From an uncultured Alistipes sp. (lineage in GTDB: Bacteria > Bacteroidota > Bacteroidia > Bacteroidales > Rikenellaceae), in contig CALVCS010000011.1 in assembly GCA_944326035.1 (NCBI GenBank), positions 368,062 through 432,061 of the forward strand: a stretch of 64,000 nt of DNA, given 5' to 3'. A program made the translations under genes and the position numbers. Below the pieces are notes generated by a model. It ran no database searches. It had not been told where the DNA came from and saw nothing but the letters and a program-made list of their open reading frames with translations. Position 1 is the first letter of the stretch. Each line of letters opens with the position of its first letter. Below are positions 44,243 through 53,006 of the stretch, in pieces.

Positions 44243-45307
44243 ATGACACCCCGTGAACGAGTGCTCGCCGCCATGAAGCGGACAGCCACCCCCGATCATA
44301 TCCCTTTTGAGATCAGCTGGGGGGCTTTTACCCCTCTGCTGATGAAAACATTCCGTGAAAAGACCGGTTCGGATTTACCTCCCGAAGAGTATTTCGATTT
44401 CGATACCCGTTCGGTTGTCCCCTCCCCTTCCCGGCTGAAAACCGATTTTACCCGTTTTTTCCCGGAAGGCGTGCAGGACGATACGACGTTCGATGAGTGG
44501 GGCATCGGTTCGGTGCCGACGCTCTATGAAATTCCCGATTTTAAGTACCATCCGTTGAAACGGATGACGACCGTGGCAGAGATTGATGCCTATCCGTGGC
44601 CCGATTTGGGGGCGGCCTATCGTTACGAGGAGGTGGCCACTCAAACCGAGACGTATCATCGACGGGGCTATGCGGTGTGCGGCGAGATGTATCAGACGAT
44701 CTTCGAAACGGCTTGGCTGATGCGGGATATGCAGGAATTTCTGATGGATTTGCTGATGAACGAACCGTTGGCGCATGCCATTTGTGAAAACATTACCCGC
44801 ATTCGCGTAGAGCAGGCGCGTCAATATGCCCGGGCCGGCGTGGATATTTTGCGTTTGGGGGATGATATTGTCAGCCAACAGGGCTTGATGATGTCGAGAG
44901 AAACCTATGCGACTTTCTTTAAACCGCGGATTCGTCGGATTGTCGAGGCGGCTAAGGAGGTCAATCCCGATATTTTGATCTTTATGCACAGTTGCGGCAA
45001 GATCGAGGGGATGATCGACGATCTGATCGAGGCCGGTGTGGAGATTCTCAATCCGCTGCAACCTGAGTGCAACGATTTGGCGATGATTCGGGAAAAATAT
45101 GCCGGGAAACTCTCTTTCTGGGGCGGCATAGGTGTGCAGTCGGTTATGCCGCACGGAACGCCTCAGGAGGTGGAAGCCAAAACGCTGGAAACGATCCGGG
45201 TTTTGGGACCGGAAACTGGTTTTTTGGTAGCTCCGGCCCATATTCTCGACCCGGCGATTCCCTGGGAAAATATCGAGGCGTTTATCCGTACGGTCAAGCG
45301 TCTGTAA
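44243..45307 (+). CDS. URO-D superfamily protein 3 (methyltransferase-like, not HemE)
   Basis: A 354-residue URO-D superfamily protein, three bases after gene 2. It starts MTPRERVLAAMKRTATPDHI and has the His-X-Cys site as His249-Ser-Cys251 (FMHSCGKIEGMIDDLIEAGV), with another Cys soon after in NPLQPECNDLAM. The late position reads VAPAHILDPAIPWENIEAF. It lacks HemE motifs. The three paralogues share the barrel pattern SFWGGIGVQ / VFWGGGVDTQ / AFWGAIDQQ, so they arose from the same ancestor. A strong bidirectional terminator follows. The likely role is methyl transfer in sugar, sulfur or one-carbon chemistry, by family only. Confidence 0.88.
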   Translation: MTPRERVLAAMKRTATPDHIPFEISWGAFTPLLMKTFREKTGSDLPPEEYFDFDTRSVVPSPSRLKTDFTRFFPEGVQDDTTFDEWGIGSVPTLYEIPDFKYHPLKRMTTVAEIDAYPWPDLGAAYRYEEVATQTETYHRRGYAVCGEMYQTIFETAWLMRDMQEFLMDLLMNEPLAHAICENITRIRVEQARQYARAGVDILRLGDDIVSQQGLMMSRETYATFFKPRIRRIVEAAKEVNPDILIFMHSCGKIEGMIDDLIEAGVEILNPLQPECNDLAMIREKYAGKLSFWGGIGVQSVMPHGTPQEVEAKTLETIRVLGPETGFLVAPAHILDPAIPWENIEAFIRTVKRL

Positions 45308-45393
45308 GGAAACAGAAATGCATCTCTCTCGGACCGGTTGGGGCCTCAGTTTTAGGCAAAGAATCGCTCTGTAGGAGTCGCAGGAGAGTATAA

Positions 45394-45433
45394 AAAAGAA
45401 GAGACCCCCGAATTTTCGGGGGTCTCTTCTTTT
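45394..45433. terminator. Bidirectional terminator with perfect 19-bp stem
   Basis: Bases 45394-45412 (AAAAGAAGAGACCCCCGAA) pair perfectly with 45415-45433. It ends the URO-D pair on the plus strand and the Feo operon on the minus strand. Confidence 0.9.
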
Positions 45434-45474
45434 ATAACGGTATAGACTGTCGGAATGGACGGTCGTTTCGTTCG

Positions 45475-45699
45475 TCAGTCTTTCTTAATCTGATCGGAGG
45501 AAGATTTGGACGAGGCTGACGAGGGGGTATCGCATCCGGAGGCCTGGGAGCAATCTTTACAGGGCGAGGAGGTATCCTGGCACGTTCCGCATCCGCATCC
45601 TCCCTTTAATTTTGAAGAACGTCCGAGTCTGTTGAACACCAGTACAATGGCGACTAAAGCGGCCAAAATGACGATGGTTTTGGTAATGACTTCCTGCAT
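45475..45699 (-). CDS. FeoB-associated Cys-rich membrane protein
   Basis: A 74-residue protein with one N-terminal membrane helix (TKTIVILAALVAIVLVF) and a short Cys-rich tail (KGGCGCGTCQDTSSPCKDCS, then GCDTP). This is the FeoB-associated small protein type that follows feoB in many Bacteroidetes and Firmicutes. The cysteines could bind iron or help pore gating; the role is not settled. It starts 20 bases after the feoAB stop codon, so it is the last gene of the iron operon. Confidence 0.88.
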   Translation of the reverse strand: MQEVITKTIVILAALVAIVLVFNRLGRSSKLKGGCGCGTCQDTSSPCKDCSQASGCDTPSSASSKSSSDQIKKD

Positions 45700-45719
45700 G
45701 GTGCTGAAATTTTATCGAT

Positions 45720-48119
45720 TTAGAAAAGACTGCCGATCTGGTAAATGATAAACGAGACGATCCAAGCGACCCCTGTCGTATAACAGAGGGTAAATAACGC
45801 CCATTTTCGGCTCGCTTCCCGACGTATGGCGGTAATGGTCGCGATACAGGGAAAGTAGAGCAGAATGAAAACCATCATCGTATAGGCGACCAGCGGAGTA
45901 TAGACTTTTTCTCCGGCGTGTTTGCCTTCGGTATAGGTCAGGTTTTGCAGATTGGAAACCAGACTGGCGTTATCGTCTCCGCTGTCGGTGAGAACGGCCA
46001 TTGAACTGACCACAATCTCTTTGGCGGCCAGGCCGGAGATCAGGCTAATACCGATTTGCCAATCGAAGCCCAAAGGTCGGATCACCGGTTCGATCACCTT
46101 GCCGATATGGCCGATGTAGGATTGTTCCTGTTGTTGCGCCGGAGTTAAGGAGGCGTCTCCTTTCGGATAATGTCCCAGGGCCCAGATCAGTACGGAGGCA
46201 ACCAGGATAATGGTTCCCATTTTACGCAGGTATTGCGATCCCTTGTGCCACATGTGTCGGATAACGCTGCGGCCGGTCGGAACCCGATACGGGGGTAGTT
46301 CCATGACAAAGGGGGCTTCGGTCTGTTTAAAGAACAGTCGTTTGAAGAGCAGGGAGCTTCCGACGGCCAACAGAATGCCGATCAGGTAGATGGAAAAGAG
46401 AACGAGTCCCTGGTGACGAGGGAAAAAGGCCGAAATCAGCAACACATAGACCGGTAAACGGGCGCTGCAGGACATAAACGGCAGGATCAACATCGTTAAG
46501 ATGCGATCCTTATGGCTTTCGAGGGTTCGGGTGGCCATGACGGCCGGGACATTGCATCCGAAACCCATTAGCAGCGGGATAAACGATTTGCCATGGAGTC
46601 CCATTTTGTGCATCAGCTTATCCATGATGAAGGCGGCGCGGGCCATGTATCCGGTATCTTCCATCAGCGAGATGAAGAAGAATAGGATCAAAATGTTGGG
46701 CAGGAAGACAATGACGCCCCCCACTCCACCGATGATCCCATCGACCAGCAGGTCGCGCAATGATCCTTCGCTCAGGTGGCTCTGCACGAAATTTCCCAAC
46801 CAACTGACGCCTTGTTCCATCCAACCGGCGGGGATGTTGCCCAGCGTAAACGTGGTTTGGAACATCAACCACATCAGCAGGAAGAAAAATGGTAAACCCC
46901 AAATTTTGTTGGTCACGAATTGATCGATGCGGGACGTTCGGGCATGTTTGTCTCGCGGAGCTCCATGGTAGGTCTCTTCCAAGGCCCCGGCGATAAATCC
47001 GTATTTGGCATCGGCAATGATGGTTTCGCCCTCTTCGCCGTAGATCCGTTCCAGCAGCTGCCGCTCTTTCTGCGCGGTGGCACAGATTTTATCGTAATTG
47101 GGGGTCTTTTGGAGGAGCTGAAGGGTGGTCTGGTCGTTCTCCAGCAATTTGATGGCCAGATATCGCGAAGAGTACCGAGCTACCAGATCCTTATCTTGCC
47201 AGATCAATTTTTGGAGCTCTCCGATAGAGCGTTCAATGTCGTGCCCGTAGTTGATGTGGATATGGCGTGCAATGGGTTCATTGTCTTCGAAGACAGCAAC
47301 CACCGTATCGAATAGTTCGGTTAATCCCACATTTTGGGCGGCAATCGTAGGGATGATCGGAATCCCCAAAAGACGGCCTAAGGCGTGATAATCGAGTTGG
47401 GCTCCGCTGTGACTCAGTTCGTCGTACATGTTCAGGGCCACCACGACCTTTAGGTCCATATCGATCAATTGGGTCGTCAGGTAGAGATTTCGTTCGAGGT
47501 TGGAGGCGTCGATCACGTTGATGACCACATCCGGCATCTGTTCCAGAATGTGGGTCCGCACGAAGAGCTCTTCTGGACTGTATTCGGTAATGGAATAGGT
47601 TCCGGGCAGATCGACCAGATTGATGACGTAGTCTTTGTGATGGAAAGAGGCTTGTTTGGCTCCCACGGTCACCCCGCTGTAATTGCCGACATGCTCCCGA
47701 GCTCCAGAGGCCATGTTAAAGAGGGAGGTTTTCCCGCAGTTCGGGTTGCCGACCAACGCGGCATTGATGGTCTTTCCGGCTTTGTGCAGGAACCGGTTGG
47801 CCGATTCTTGGGGAAAAGTGCCTTCGCTGGTTGTGAAATTGGCTCCCGAGGATCGACTCTCGGGCGAGGTGGTCACCTCGATAAGTTCGGCTTCAGCTCG
47901 TCTCAAGGCGATACGGTAGCCCATGATCTCATATTCGACGGGATCGAGTAACGGTGCATTTTTGATGACCTTGACACTTTTGCCGCGCACGAATCCCATT
48001 TCGGTGATTCGGTTACGGAACGAGCCATGCCCGAACACGCGTGTGATGACGCCCTCTTCGTCGGTTTTTAGTTCAGATAGACGTTTGCAGGGAATATCGG
48101 GCGTAAGGGATACAGACAT
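45720..48119 (-). CDS. feoB: FeoA-FeoB fusion, ferrous iron transporter
   Basis: A 799-residue ferrous iron transporter with FeoA fused in front of FeoB. Residues about 9-85 are the FeoA SH3-like domain (RNRITEMGFVRGKSVKVIKN). The GTPase domain follows with G1 VGNPNCGKTSLFN, G2 GVTVGAK, G3 VDLPGTYS and G4 ALNMYDEL. The C-terminal part has the membrane pore with GFGCNVPAVMATRTLESHKD and a late SGLAAKEIVVSSMAVL section. It imports Fe2+ in anaerobic or acidic conditions. The -7 element TATCTTTG lies 29 bases upstream. Fur-type control is likely for this family but I cannot point to a clear operator. Confidence 0.96.
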   Translation of the reverse strand: MSVSLTPDIPCKRLSELKTDEEGVITRVFGHGSFRNRITEMGFVRGKSVKVIKNAPLLDPVEYEIMGYRIALRRAEAELIEVTTSPESRSSGANFTTSEGTFPQESANRFLHKAGKTINAALVGNPNCGKTSLFNMASGAREHVGNYSGVTVGAKQASFHHKDYVINLVDLPGTYSITEYSPEELFVRTHILEQMPDVVINVIDASNLERNLYLTTQLIDMDLKVVVALNMYDELSHSGAQLDYHALGRLLGIPIIPTIAAQNVGLTELFDTVVAVFEDNEPIARHIHINYGHDIERSIGELQKLIWQDKDLVARYSSRYLAIKLLENDQTTLQLLQKTPNYDKICATAQKERQLLERIYGEEGETIIADAKYGFIAGALEETYHGAPRDKHARTSRIDQFVTNKIWGLPFFFLLMWLMFQTTFTLGNIPAGWMEQGVSWLGNFVQSHLSEGSLRDLLVDGIIGGVGGVIVFLPNILILFFFISLMEDTGYMARAAFIMDKLMHKMGLHGKSFIPLLMGFGCNVPAVMATRTLESHKDRILTMLILPFMSCSARLPVYVLLISAFFPRHQGLVLFSIYLIGILLAVGSSLLFKRLFFKQTEAPFVMELPPYRVPTGRSVIRHMWHKGSQYLRKMGTIILVASVLIWALGHYPKGDASLTPAQQQEQSYIGHIGKVIEPVIRPLGFDWQIGISLISGLAAKEIVVSSMAVLTDSGDDNASLVSNLQNLTYTEGKHAGEKVYTPLVAYTMMVFILLYFPCIATITAIRREASRKWALFTLCYTTGVAWIVSFIIYQIGSLF

Positions 48120-48147
48120 GAAACAATCCTTTCAATCATTCAAGGTA

Positions 48148-48155
48148 CAAAGATA
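48148..48155 (-). promoter_or_regulatory. -7 element TATCTTTG for the Feo operon
   Basis: CAAAGATA on the plus strand reads TATCTTTG on the minus strand, 29 bases before the ATG at 48119. It gives a very short leader. Confidence 0.65.
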
Positions 48156-48251
48156 CGCACAGGAATTCAATTTTCACCTCCCTATTTATGGGGATTTCGT
48201 AAGAAAGGCGTTCGAGGCAGTATCTGTCGCAGGGATTGATCCGATACGAAA

Positions 48252-48282
48252 AGAGAGCCGCCATCTATTGATGCGGCTCTCT
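48252..48282 (-). terminator. Terminator of the PepSY-like lipoprotein gene
   Basis: A perfect 10-bp stem (AGAGAGCCGC with GCGGCTCTCT) with T-run on the minus strand, between the PepSY-like gene and the Feo promoter. Confidence 0.85.
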
Positions 48283-48301
48283 CCCCATGAAACGAGGGCG
48301 T

Positions 48302-48739
48302 TTAGTCATCCCATTCGGTCAGGTTGCCCTGCTTGTCAAATTCCAGCTCGACGGCGTTCAGCATGATGATTTTGTAGCCGCGCTTTTCCTGCTCGAGGAC
48401 TAAAATGGTCTGTTCCGGAAAATTGCGACTCACATATTCGGTGATGAACGGAGGAATCAACTGGTCCGGAATGCTTTGCGGGGTTCCGTTGACCTGTTTC
48501 CATTGACCTTTCCCGTTGAATTCCAGCGCAAACCCATTGTCCAGTTTGACTTTGTATTCCGTGCCGTCGAGTTCGCGGTCTTTTTGGGCCAGCTGAACTT
48601 TTGCTCCGGGGAAATAGGTGCTGATAAATTGTTGGGCTTCCGTAGGGAGGTCTTGGCCTGAGATCATGCGGCTTTCCGATCCGCAAGCGGTGAACAACAG
48701 GGAGGCAGCGAAAAGAAGGATCCCGTAAAAAGTTTTCAT
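48302..48739 (-). CDS. PepSY-like (DUF2874-type) lipoprotein
   Basis: A 145-residue predicted lipoprotein from the ATG at 48739 (signal FAASLLFTACGSES, Cys19); the longer frame to 48907 lacks a signal and is rejected. The mature part has two PepSY-like repeats: LPTEAQQFISTYFPGAKVQL with YKVKLDNGFALEFNGKGQW, and IPPFITEYVSRNFPEQTILV with YKIIMLNAVELEFDKQGNLT. Such repeats in Bacteroidetes resemble beta-lactamase-inhibitor-like folds. The function is unknown; peptidase inhibition or surface binding is possible. It lies upstream of the Feo operon but with its own terminator. Confidence 0.85.
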   Translation of the reverse strand: MKTFYGILLFAASLLFTACGSESRMISGQDLPTEAQQFISTYFPGAKVQLAQKDRELDGTEYKVKLDNGFALEFNGKGQWKQVNGTPQSIPDQLIPPFITEYVSRNFPEQTILVLEQEKRGYKIIMLNAVELEFDKQGNLTEWDD

Positions 48740-48897
48740 AAAGAATGGTTTTAAAAGGTTTCTATCATAGAAATGACTATCAAGAAACAGGCCATTTTTG
48801 TGCGGCAGTGTCATTTTGATCCGAAAATTTATGAGGTCAGTTCCGGGAGAAGTGCCCCCGACGAGAAGCCGACAGAGCAACGGAAAGGCATTTCTAT

Positions 48898-49108
48898 AAA
48901 AAAACACAAGGAGGGAGCCTCCCGGCTGCCTCCTTTGTCGGAGTCTGGCGACTCCTAAACTACTAACCCAAACTTAAATCAATAAAATGAAAAAACCATG
49001 TTTCCTGGTTATATAACTCAATATCACTCTTTATATTGTGTACGAGTGGACTTTTGTGACAGAAAAATTGTTTTTCGGCCTTTTTGATAATTTCTCAACT
49101 ACCATGCC
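48898..49108 (-). ncRNA. Candidate small RNA of about 210 bases
   Basis: On the minus strand an exact -7 element TACCTTTG (49122 down to 49115) is followed by about 210 bases with no coding frame of note, ending in a hairpin (AAGGAGG 48908-48914 with CCTCCTT 48929-48935, inner stem AGCC/GGCT) and seven U. A second stem GGAGTC/GACTCC lies just before the terminator. Promoter plus intrinsic terminator with no gene between suggests a small RNA. I do not recognise it as 6S, SRP or tmRNA. It might instead be only the terminator of the rpoN operon. Confidence 0.4.
48987..49016 (+). other. Nine-codon open frame after a leader-like stretch
   Basis: ATG-AAA-AAA-CCA at 48987 follows an AC-rich stretch (CTACTAACCCAAACTTAAAT) that looks like a Bacteroidetes gene leader, but a TAA stops it after nine codons (MKKPCFLVI). 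It could be the relic of a lost gene or chance. It lies opposite the candidate small RNA. Confidence 0.25.
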
Positions 49109-49114
49109 AGAGTA

Positions 49115-49122
49115 CAAAGGTA
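49115..49122 (-). promoter_or_regulatory. -7 element TACCTTTG in the gene-free stretch
   Basis: CAAAGGTA on the plus strand reads TACCTTTG on the minus strand. The nearest minus-strand gene start is 376 bases away (48739) with a terminator-like hairpin in between, so it more likely serves a separate short transcript. Confidence 0.5.
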
Positions 49123-49178
49123 GTTTTTATTTTGAAAAAAATTTAACAATCAACTGTTTTTATTTCATTTTTCGGTAT

Positions 49179-49799
49179 TTAAGTGAATAAGATGGTGGCT
49201 GATGCGATGAGAAAGCCCCCTCCGAATCCGGCCATGACCTGTCCCAGGTTATGACTTCCCAACCACAGCCGGGCACTTCCCAGGGCGCCGATCAGCAAGA
49301 TGAACATCAGCAGCGTATAGGGGAATTGTCCGAATCCCGAGAAGTTGAGGATAAATAGCATGGCTAACAGACCTCCAGCTGCGGTCATATGCAGACTGAT
49401 CTTCCAGAAGGGGGTGACGATCAGGGTCAACAGCACACATCCCAACGCGGCGAATAGAAAACGTCGAATCAGAAAGGCCAGCATCAGGTGGGAGAGCATG
49501 AAGGCACACGAAATATACCCCAAGGCCACGATTAACATGGGGATGATGCGGTGTTTGGGTTCGTTCAGGCTCCAATCCGGGATCACTTTCAGGGTACGCA
49601 GCAGGCCGATGCATAACGTTGGAATGATCAAGGTGTTGAGCAGAACGATGGCCAGAAAGAAACCCTTTATCTGTAACGAGACCCCACTCATGATCGTATG
49701 TCCGAACAAGAGCAATAAAACCGCCCAGGTAGGAACAATCAGGGGGTGCAGGGCATAGGAGATCGTCTGGCTCAGACGTGTCAGCAACGCTTTATTCAT
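49179..49799 (-). CDS. PAP2-like integral membrane protein
   Basis: A 206-residue inner membrane protein with about six helices. The last third has a PAP2 phosphatase-like pattern: KISLHMTAAGGLLA for the first His motif and ARLWLGSHNLGQVMAGFGGG for the second, with Arg and His in place. The usual first KxxxxxxRP motif is less clear (NEPKHRIIPML may stand in for it). It should act on lipid phosphates or diphosphates at the membrane, if active. It begins two bases after the rpoN stop, so it is co-transcribed with rpoN; the same pair is common in Bacteroidetes as I recall. Confidence 0.8.
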   Translation of the reverse strand: MNKALLTRLSQTISYALHPLIVPTWAVLLLLFGHTIMSGVSLQIKGFFLAIVLLNTLIIPTLCIGLLRTLKVIPDWSLNEPKHRIIPMLIVALGYISCAFMLSHLMLAFLIRRFLFAALGCVLLTLIVTPFWKISLHMTAAGGLLAMLFILNFSGFGQFPYTLLMFILLIGALGSARLWLGSHNLGQVMAGFGGGFLIASATILFT

Positions 49800-49801
49800 G
49801 G

Positions 49802-51232
49802 TTAGATCTCTTTACGCAGTCTGGCGACCGGAATACCGAGCATTTCGCGGTATTTAGCGACGGTGCGTCGTGCAATGTGGTATCCTTTGCTGTTGAGCAT
49901 ATCCATTAATACCTCGTCGGTCAAAGGTTTATGTTTATCTTCTTTATCGATACACTCTTGAAGCAGCTGTTTGATTTCGTACGAGGATACCTCCTCGCCG
50001 CTATCGGTTTGCATGGCTTCGGAGAAGAGTTGTTTCAGCGGAATGATTCCGAAGTGCGTTTGGACATATTTGCTGTTTACCACGCGCGAGATGGTAGAGA
50101 CATCCAGCGAGGTGGCATCGGCGATATCTTTCAGAATCATGGGCCGCAATTTGGAGGGATCGCCCTCTACAAAATAGTCGCGTTGGTAATTCAAAATGGC
50201 CTGCATGGTTCTCAGCAAGGTGTCGTGACGTTGCTTGATGGCCGAGATAAACCACTTGGCCGAATCTATTTTGTTTTTTACGAATTGCAGGGCTTCTTTT
50301 CCTTTTTCGGAGGTCTGTTTCCCTTGGTCGTTGACCATTTCGCGGATCATCTCCATGTAATGGCGATTGATCTTGATGTCGGGAACGTTGGCCGAATTGA
50401 GACTCAGGTCGAAAATGCCGTTTTGGTAGTCCAGAATGAAGTCCGGGACGACGTAGGGTTGCATTTCGTTGCGCCCTTCGGTATACAGATTCCCCGGTTT
50501 GGGCGAGAGTCGCAGAATCTCATCCACCACTTCCCGGAATTCTTCGGCGCTGATGCCCAAACGGGACATCAGTTTATCGTAATGTTTTTTGGTGAATTCG
50601 TCGAAGTAGTTGGTAAGTAGTTTTTTGGCTAATTGTTGGATGCGGGAGGGTTCGGGTTGAGCATCCAGTTGCAGAAGCAGACACTCCTGTAACGTCCGGG
50701 CCCCTACTCCAGCCGGTTCCAGTTGCTGAATGAGGTGCAGAGTCTCTTCTAACTCGGCTTCGGAGACCTCGATGCCTTGTGTAAAGGCCAGATCGTCGGC
50801 GATCGAGAGCAAGTCCCGACGTAAATACCCATCGTCATCCAGACTCCCCACCAAGTATTCGGCCAATTTTTGCTGGCGCGGGGAGAGGTGTTTATACCCC
50901 AATTGCTGGATGAGGTTTTCCCGAAACGATTGACCTTCAGAGATGTATACGGGACGACGGTCGTCGTCTTTCGAGAAATTGTTAATCTGATACTTGTACC
51001 GAGGGGTATCGTCCTCGGCAAAATATTCTTCGACAGAGACCTCTTTGGGCGGTTGTTCTTCCTCTTTTTCTTCGGAGGTATCCTCTTCCAAAACGGGATT
51101 TTCTTCGATCTCCTGTTTGATGCGCTGTTCGAGTTGCAACGCAGGAAGCTCCAACAGCTTAATCATTTGGATCTGCTGTGGCGAGAGCTTTTGAAGCATC
51201 TTTTGCACCTGACGTTGACTGACGCTGGCCAT
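49802..51232 (-). CDS. rpoN: RNA polymerase sigma-54 factor
   Basis: A 476-residue sigma-54. Region I is Gln/Leu-rich (SQRQVQKMLQKLSPQQIQMI, LELPALQLEQRIKQEIEENP). Region II is acidic (about 50-75). The core-binding and DNA-binding parts follow, and the RpoN box ARRTVAKYRE is close to the C-terminus (HIARRTVAKYREMLGIPVAR). All conserved parts are present and the length is normal. Sigma-54 needs an AAA+ activator; none is encoded in this window. It is the first gene of a pair with the PAP2-like gene. Confidence 0.96.
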   Translation of the reverse strand: MASVSQRQVQKMLQKLSPQQIQMIKLLELPALQLEQRIKQEIEENPVLEEDTSEEKEEEQPPKEVSVEEYFAEDDTPRYKYQINNFSKDDDRRPVYISEGQSFRENLIQQLGYKHLSPRQQKLAEYLVGSLDDDGYLRRDLLSIADDLAFTQGIEVSEAELEETLHLIQQLEPAGVGARTLQECLLLQLDAQPEPSRIQQLAKKLLTNYFDEFTKKHYDKLMSRLGISAEEFREVVDEILRLSPKPGNLYTEGRNEMQPYVVPDFILDYQNGIFDLSLNSANVPDIKINRHYMEMIREMVNDQGKQTSEKGKEALQFVKNKIDSAKWFISAIKQRHDTLLRTMQAILNYQRDYFVEGDPSKLRPMILKDIADATSLDVSTISRVVNSKYVQTHFGIIPLKQLFSEAMQTDSGEEVSSYEIKQLLQECIDKEDKHKPLTDEVLMDMLNSKGYHIARRTVAKYREMLGIPVARLRKEI

Positions 51233-51429
51233 AAGTTCGAATCTTAAGGGGATGATGACAGCATTTCTTTACAGGCTTCGGTAGCGTTCCGAAAACCTGT
51301 GAAGAAGATCCTGTGAAGCTTGCTTAAATTATAGAAAAGTGGAAAGTCCAGAGTCAAACGAAACAGGGCGTTTTTCTGGGTAGACTCTGTCGAACCGCAT
51401 CCTATTTATCGAAATATAATGAATTTTTT

Positions 51430-52827
51430 CTAAAAATCAGCATTTTTAGGGGTACGCGGGAACGGAATTACGTCACGGATGTTCGCCATACCGGTGACAA
51501 ACAGCAGCAAACGTTCGAATCCCAACCCGAAACCGCTGTGCGGAGCCGAGCCCCAACGACGCGTATCCAGATACCACCAGACATCTTTTTCGGGGATATG
51601 CAGCTCTTCGATCCGCTGTTTGAGTTTGTCGTAGTTATCTTCCCGTTGCGAGCCTCCGATAATTTCGCCGATTTTGGGGAAGAGAACGTCCATAGCCCGA
51701 ACGGTTTTCCCGTCTTCGTTGAGTTTCATATAGAAGGCCTTGATCTCTTTGGGATAGTTGATCAGGATGACCGGTTTTTTGAAATGTTTTTCGACCAGGA
51801 AGCGTTCGTGTTCGCTTTGCAGGTCGAGACCCCAGCTGACCGGGAATTCGAATTTCTGTCCGCTTTCCATCAGGATCTTGATCCCTACGCTGTAATCCAG
51901 ACGGATGAATTCGTTGTCCACCACGAACTTCAGGCGTTCGATCAATTCCGGATCGTACATTTTCTGCAGGAAGGCCAGATCGTCTTCGCAGTGATCCAAC
52001 GCATAGCGGATCAGGTACTTCAGGAAGTCTTCGGCCAGTTCCATGTTGTCTTCGAGTTCATAGAAAGCCACTTCCGGTTCGATCATCCAGAATTCGGCCA
52101 GGTGACGGGGCGTGTTGGAGTTTTCGGCCCGGAAGGTCGGTCCGAACGTATAGATCTGGCCCATGGCCAAGGCTCCCAGTTCGCCTTCCAACTGGCCCGA
52201 AACAGTCAGGTTACAAGGCTTTCCGAAAAAGTCCTGCGAATAGTCGACCTTGCCGTCGGGAGTGCGGGGAGGGTTGTTCAGATCGAGGGTCGTCACCGAG
52301 AACATGGCACCGGCACCTTCCGCATCGCTGCCGGTAATCAGCGGCGTGTGCAGATAGAAAAATCCCCGATCGTTAAAATATTTGTGAATGGCGTAAGCCA
52401 TGGCATGGCGAATACGCAATACGGCCCCAAAGGTGTTGGTGCGCGGGCGCAAGTAGGCGATTTCGCGTAAAAATTCCAGCGAGTGACCTTTTTTCTGTAA
52501 AGGATAGGTTTCGGGATCGGCAGCGCCATACAGCTCGATCGAGCGGGTTTGGATTTCGACCCCCTGGCCAGCGCCCTGCGAGGCGACCAGTTTCCCTTCG
52601 GCACAGATGCAAGCCCCGGTCGTGATCCGACGCAACAGGGCTTCATCGAAATGAGCCACATCGATCACCAGTTGGATATTATTGATTGAAGAACCGTCAT
52701 TCAGGGCGATAAATGCGACATTTTTGTTTCCTCGTTTGGTTCTCACCCAGCCTTTTACTACGACATCACGATCGAGTTCTGTCGTTTTCAACAGGTCGAC
52801 GATTTTGATTCTGCCTCCGCTTAACAT
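51430..52827 (-). CDS. asnS: Asparagine-tRNA ligase
   Basis: A 465-residue class IIb aminoacyl-tRNA synthetase that charges tRNA-Asn. The N-terminal OB-fold anticodon domain (about 14-110: [20 protein letters not shown]) is followed by the catalytic core. Motif 2 is [20 protein letters not shown] and motif 3 is [20 protein letters not shown]. The C-terminal [12 protein letters not shown] is typical of AsnRS rather than AspRS. A sequence GATATTTG (one base from the TAnnTTTG element) is seen about 40 bases upstream on the minus strand. Confidence 0.97.
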   Translation of the reverse strand: MLSGGRIKIVDLLKTTELDRDVVVKGWVRTKRGNKNVAFIALNDGSSINNIQLVIDVAHFDEALLRRITTGACICAEGKLVASQGAGQGVEIQTRSIELYGAADPETYPLQKKGHSLEFLREIAYLRPRTNTFGAVLRIRHAMAYAIHKYFNDRGFFYLHTPLITGSDAEGAGAMFSVTTLDLNNPPRTPDGKVDYSQDFFGKPCNLTVSGQLEGELGALAMGQIYTFGPTFRAENSNTPRHLAEFWMIEPEVAFYELEDNMELAEDFLKYLIRYALDHCEDDLAFLQKMYDPELIERLKFVVDNEFIRLDYSVGIKILMESGQKFEFPVSWGLDLQSEHERFLVEKHFKKPVILINYPKEIKAFYMKLNEDGKTVRAMDVLFPKIGEIIGGSQREDNYDKLKQRIEELHIPEKDVWWYLDTRRWGSAPHSGFGLGFERLLLFVTGMANIRDVIPFPRTPKNADF

Positions 52828-52943
52828 AGTTTTACAGGATTATAAATGATTCTTATCTTAAGTTGCAAATATCGCGATTTTTTTTCGAAATGAGTCATTC
52901 TCCTGGGTTTATTGGATAAATTTCTGGGCAGGAGCCTTTAAAA

Positions 52944-52974
52944 ATAAAGGCCCCGATGGGATCGGGACCTTTAT
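52944..52974 (-). terminator. Terminator of the unknown lipoprotein gene
   Basis: On the minus strand ATAAAGGTCCCGAT pairs with ATCGGGGCCTTTAT (one mismatch, loop CCC), followed by TTTTTAAA. It lies 33 bases after the stop at 53007. Confidence 0.82.
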
Positions 52975-53006
52975 GGGATGGGGGTATGGAAGGAGAAATA
53001 TCTAGA

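Larger units (their letters stand above)
48740..49178. other. Gene-free stretch holding a promoter, hairpins and a candidate small RNA
   Basis: About 440 bases between the PepSY-like gene and the PAP2-like gene. No open frame with family resemblance is present. It has a minus-strand -7 element (49115-49122), a stem GGAGTC/GACTCC (48940-48955), and a hairpin with U-run (48898-48935). It also has a plus-strand leader-like stretch before a nine-codon frame (48987-49016). See the separate entries. Confidence 0.6.

Noticed and set aside
48302..48907. Longer start of the PepSY-like gene at 48907
   Set aside because: The extra 56 residues show no signal peptide and cross the terminator-like hairpin region; the ATG at 48739 gives a proper lipoprotein.
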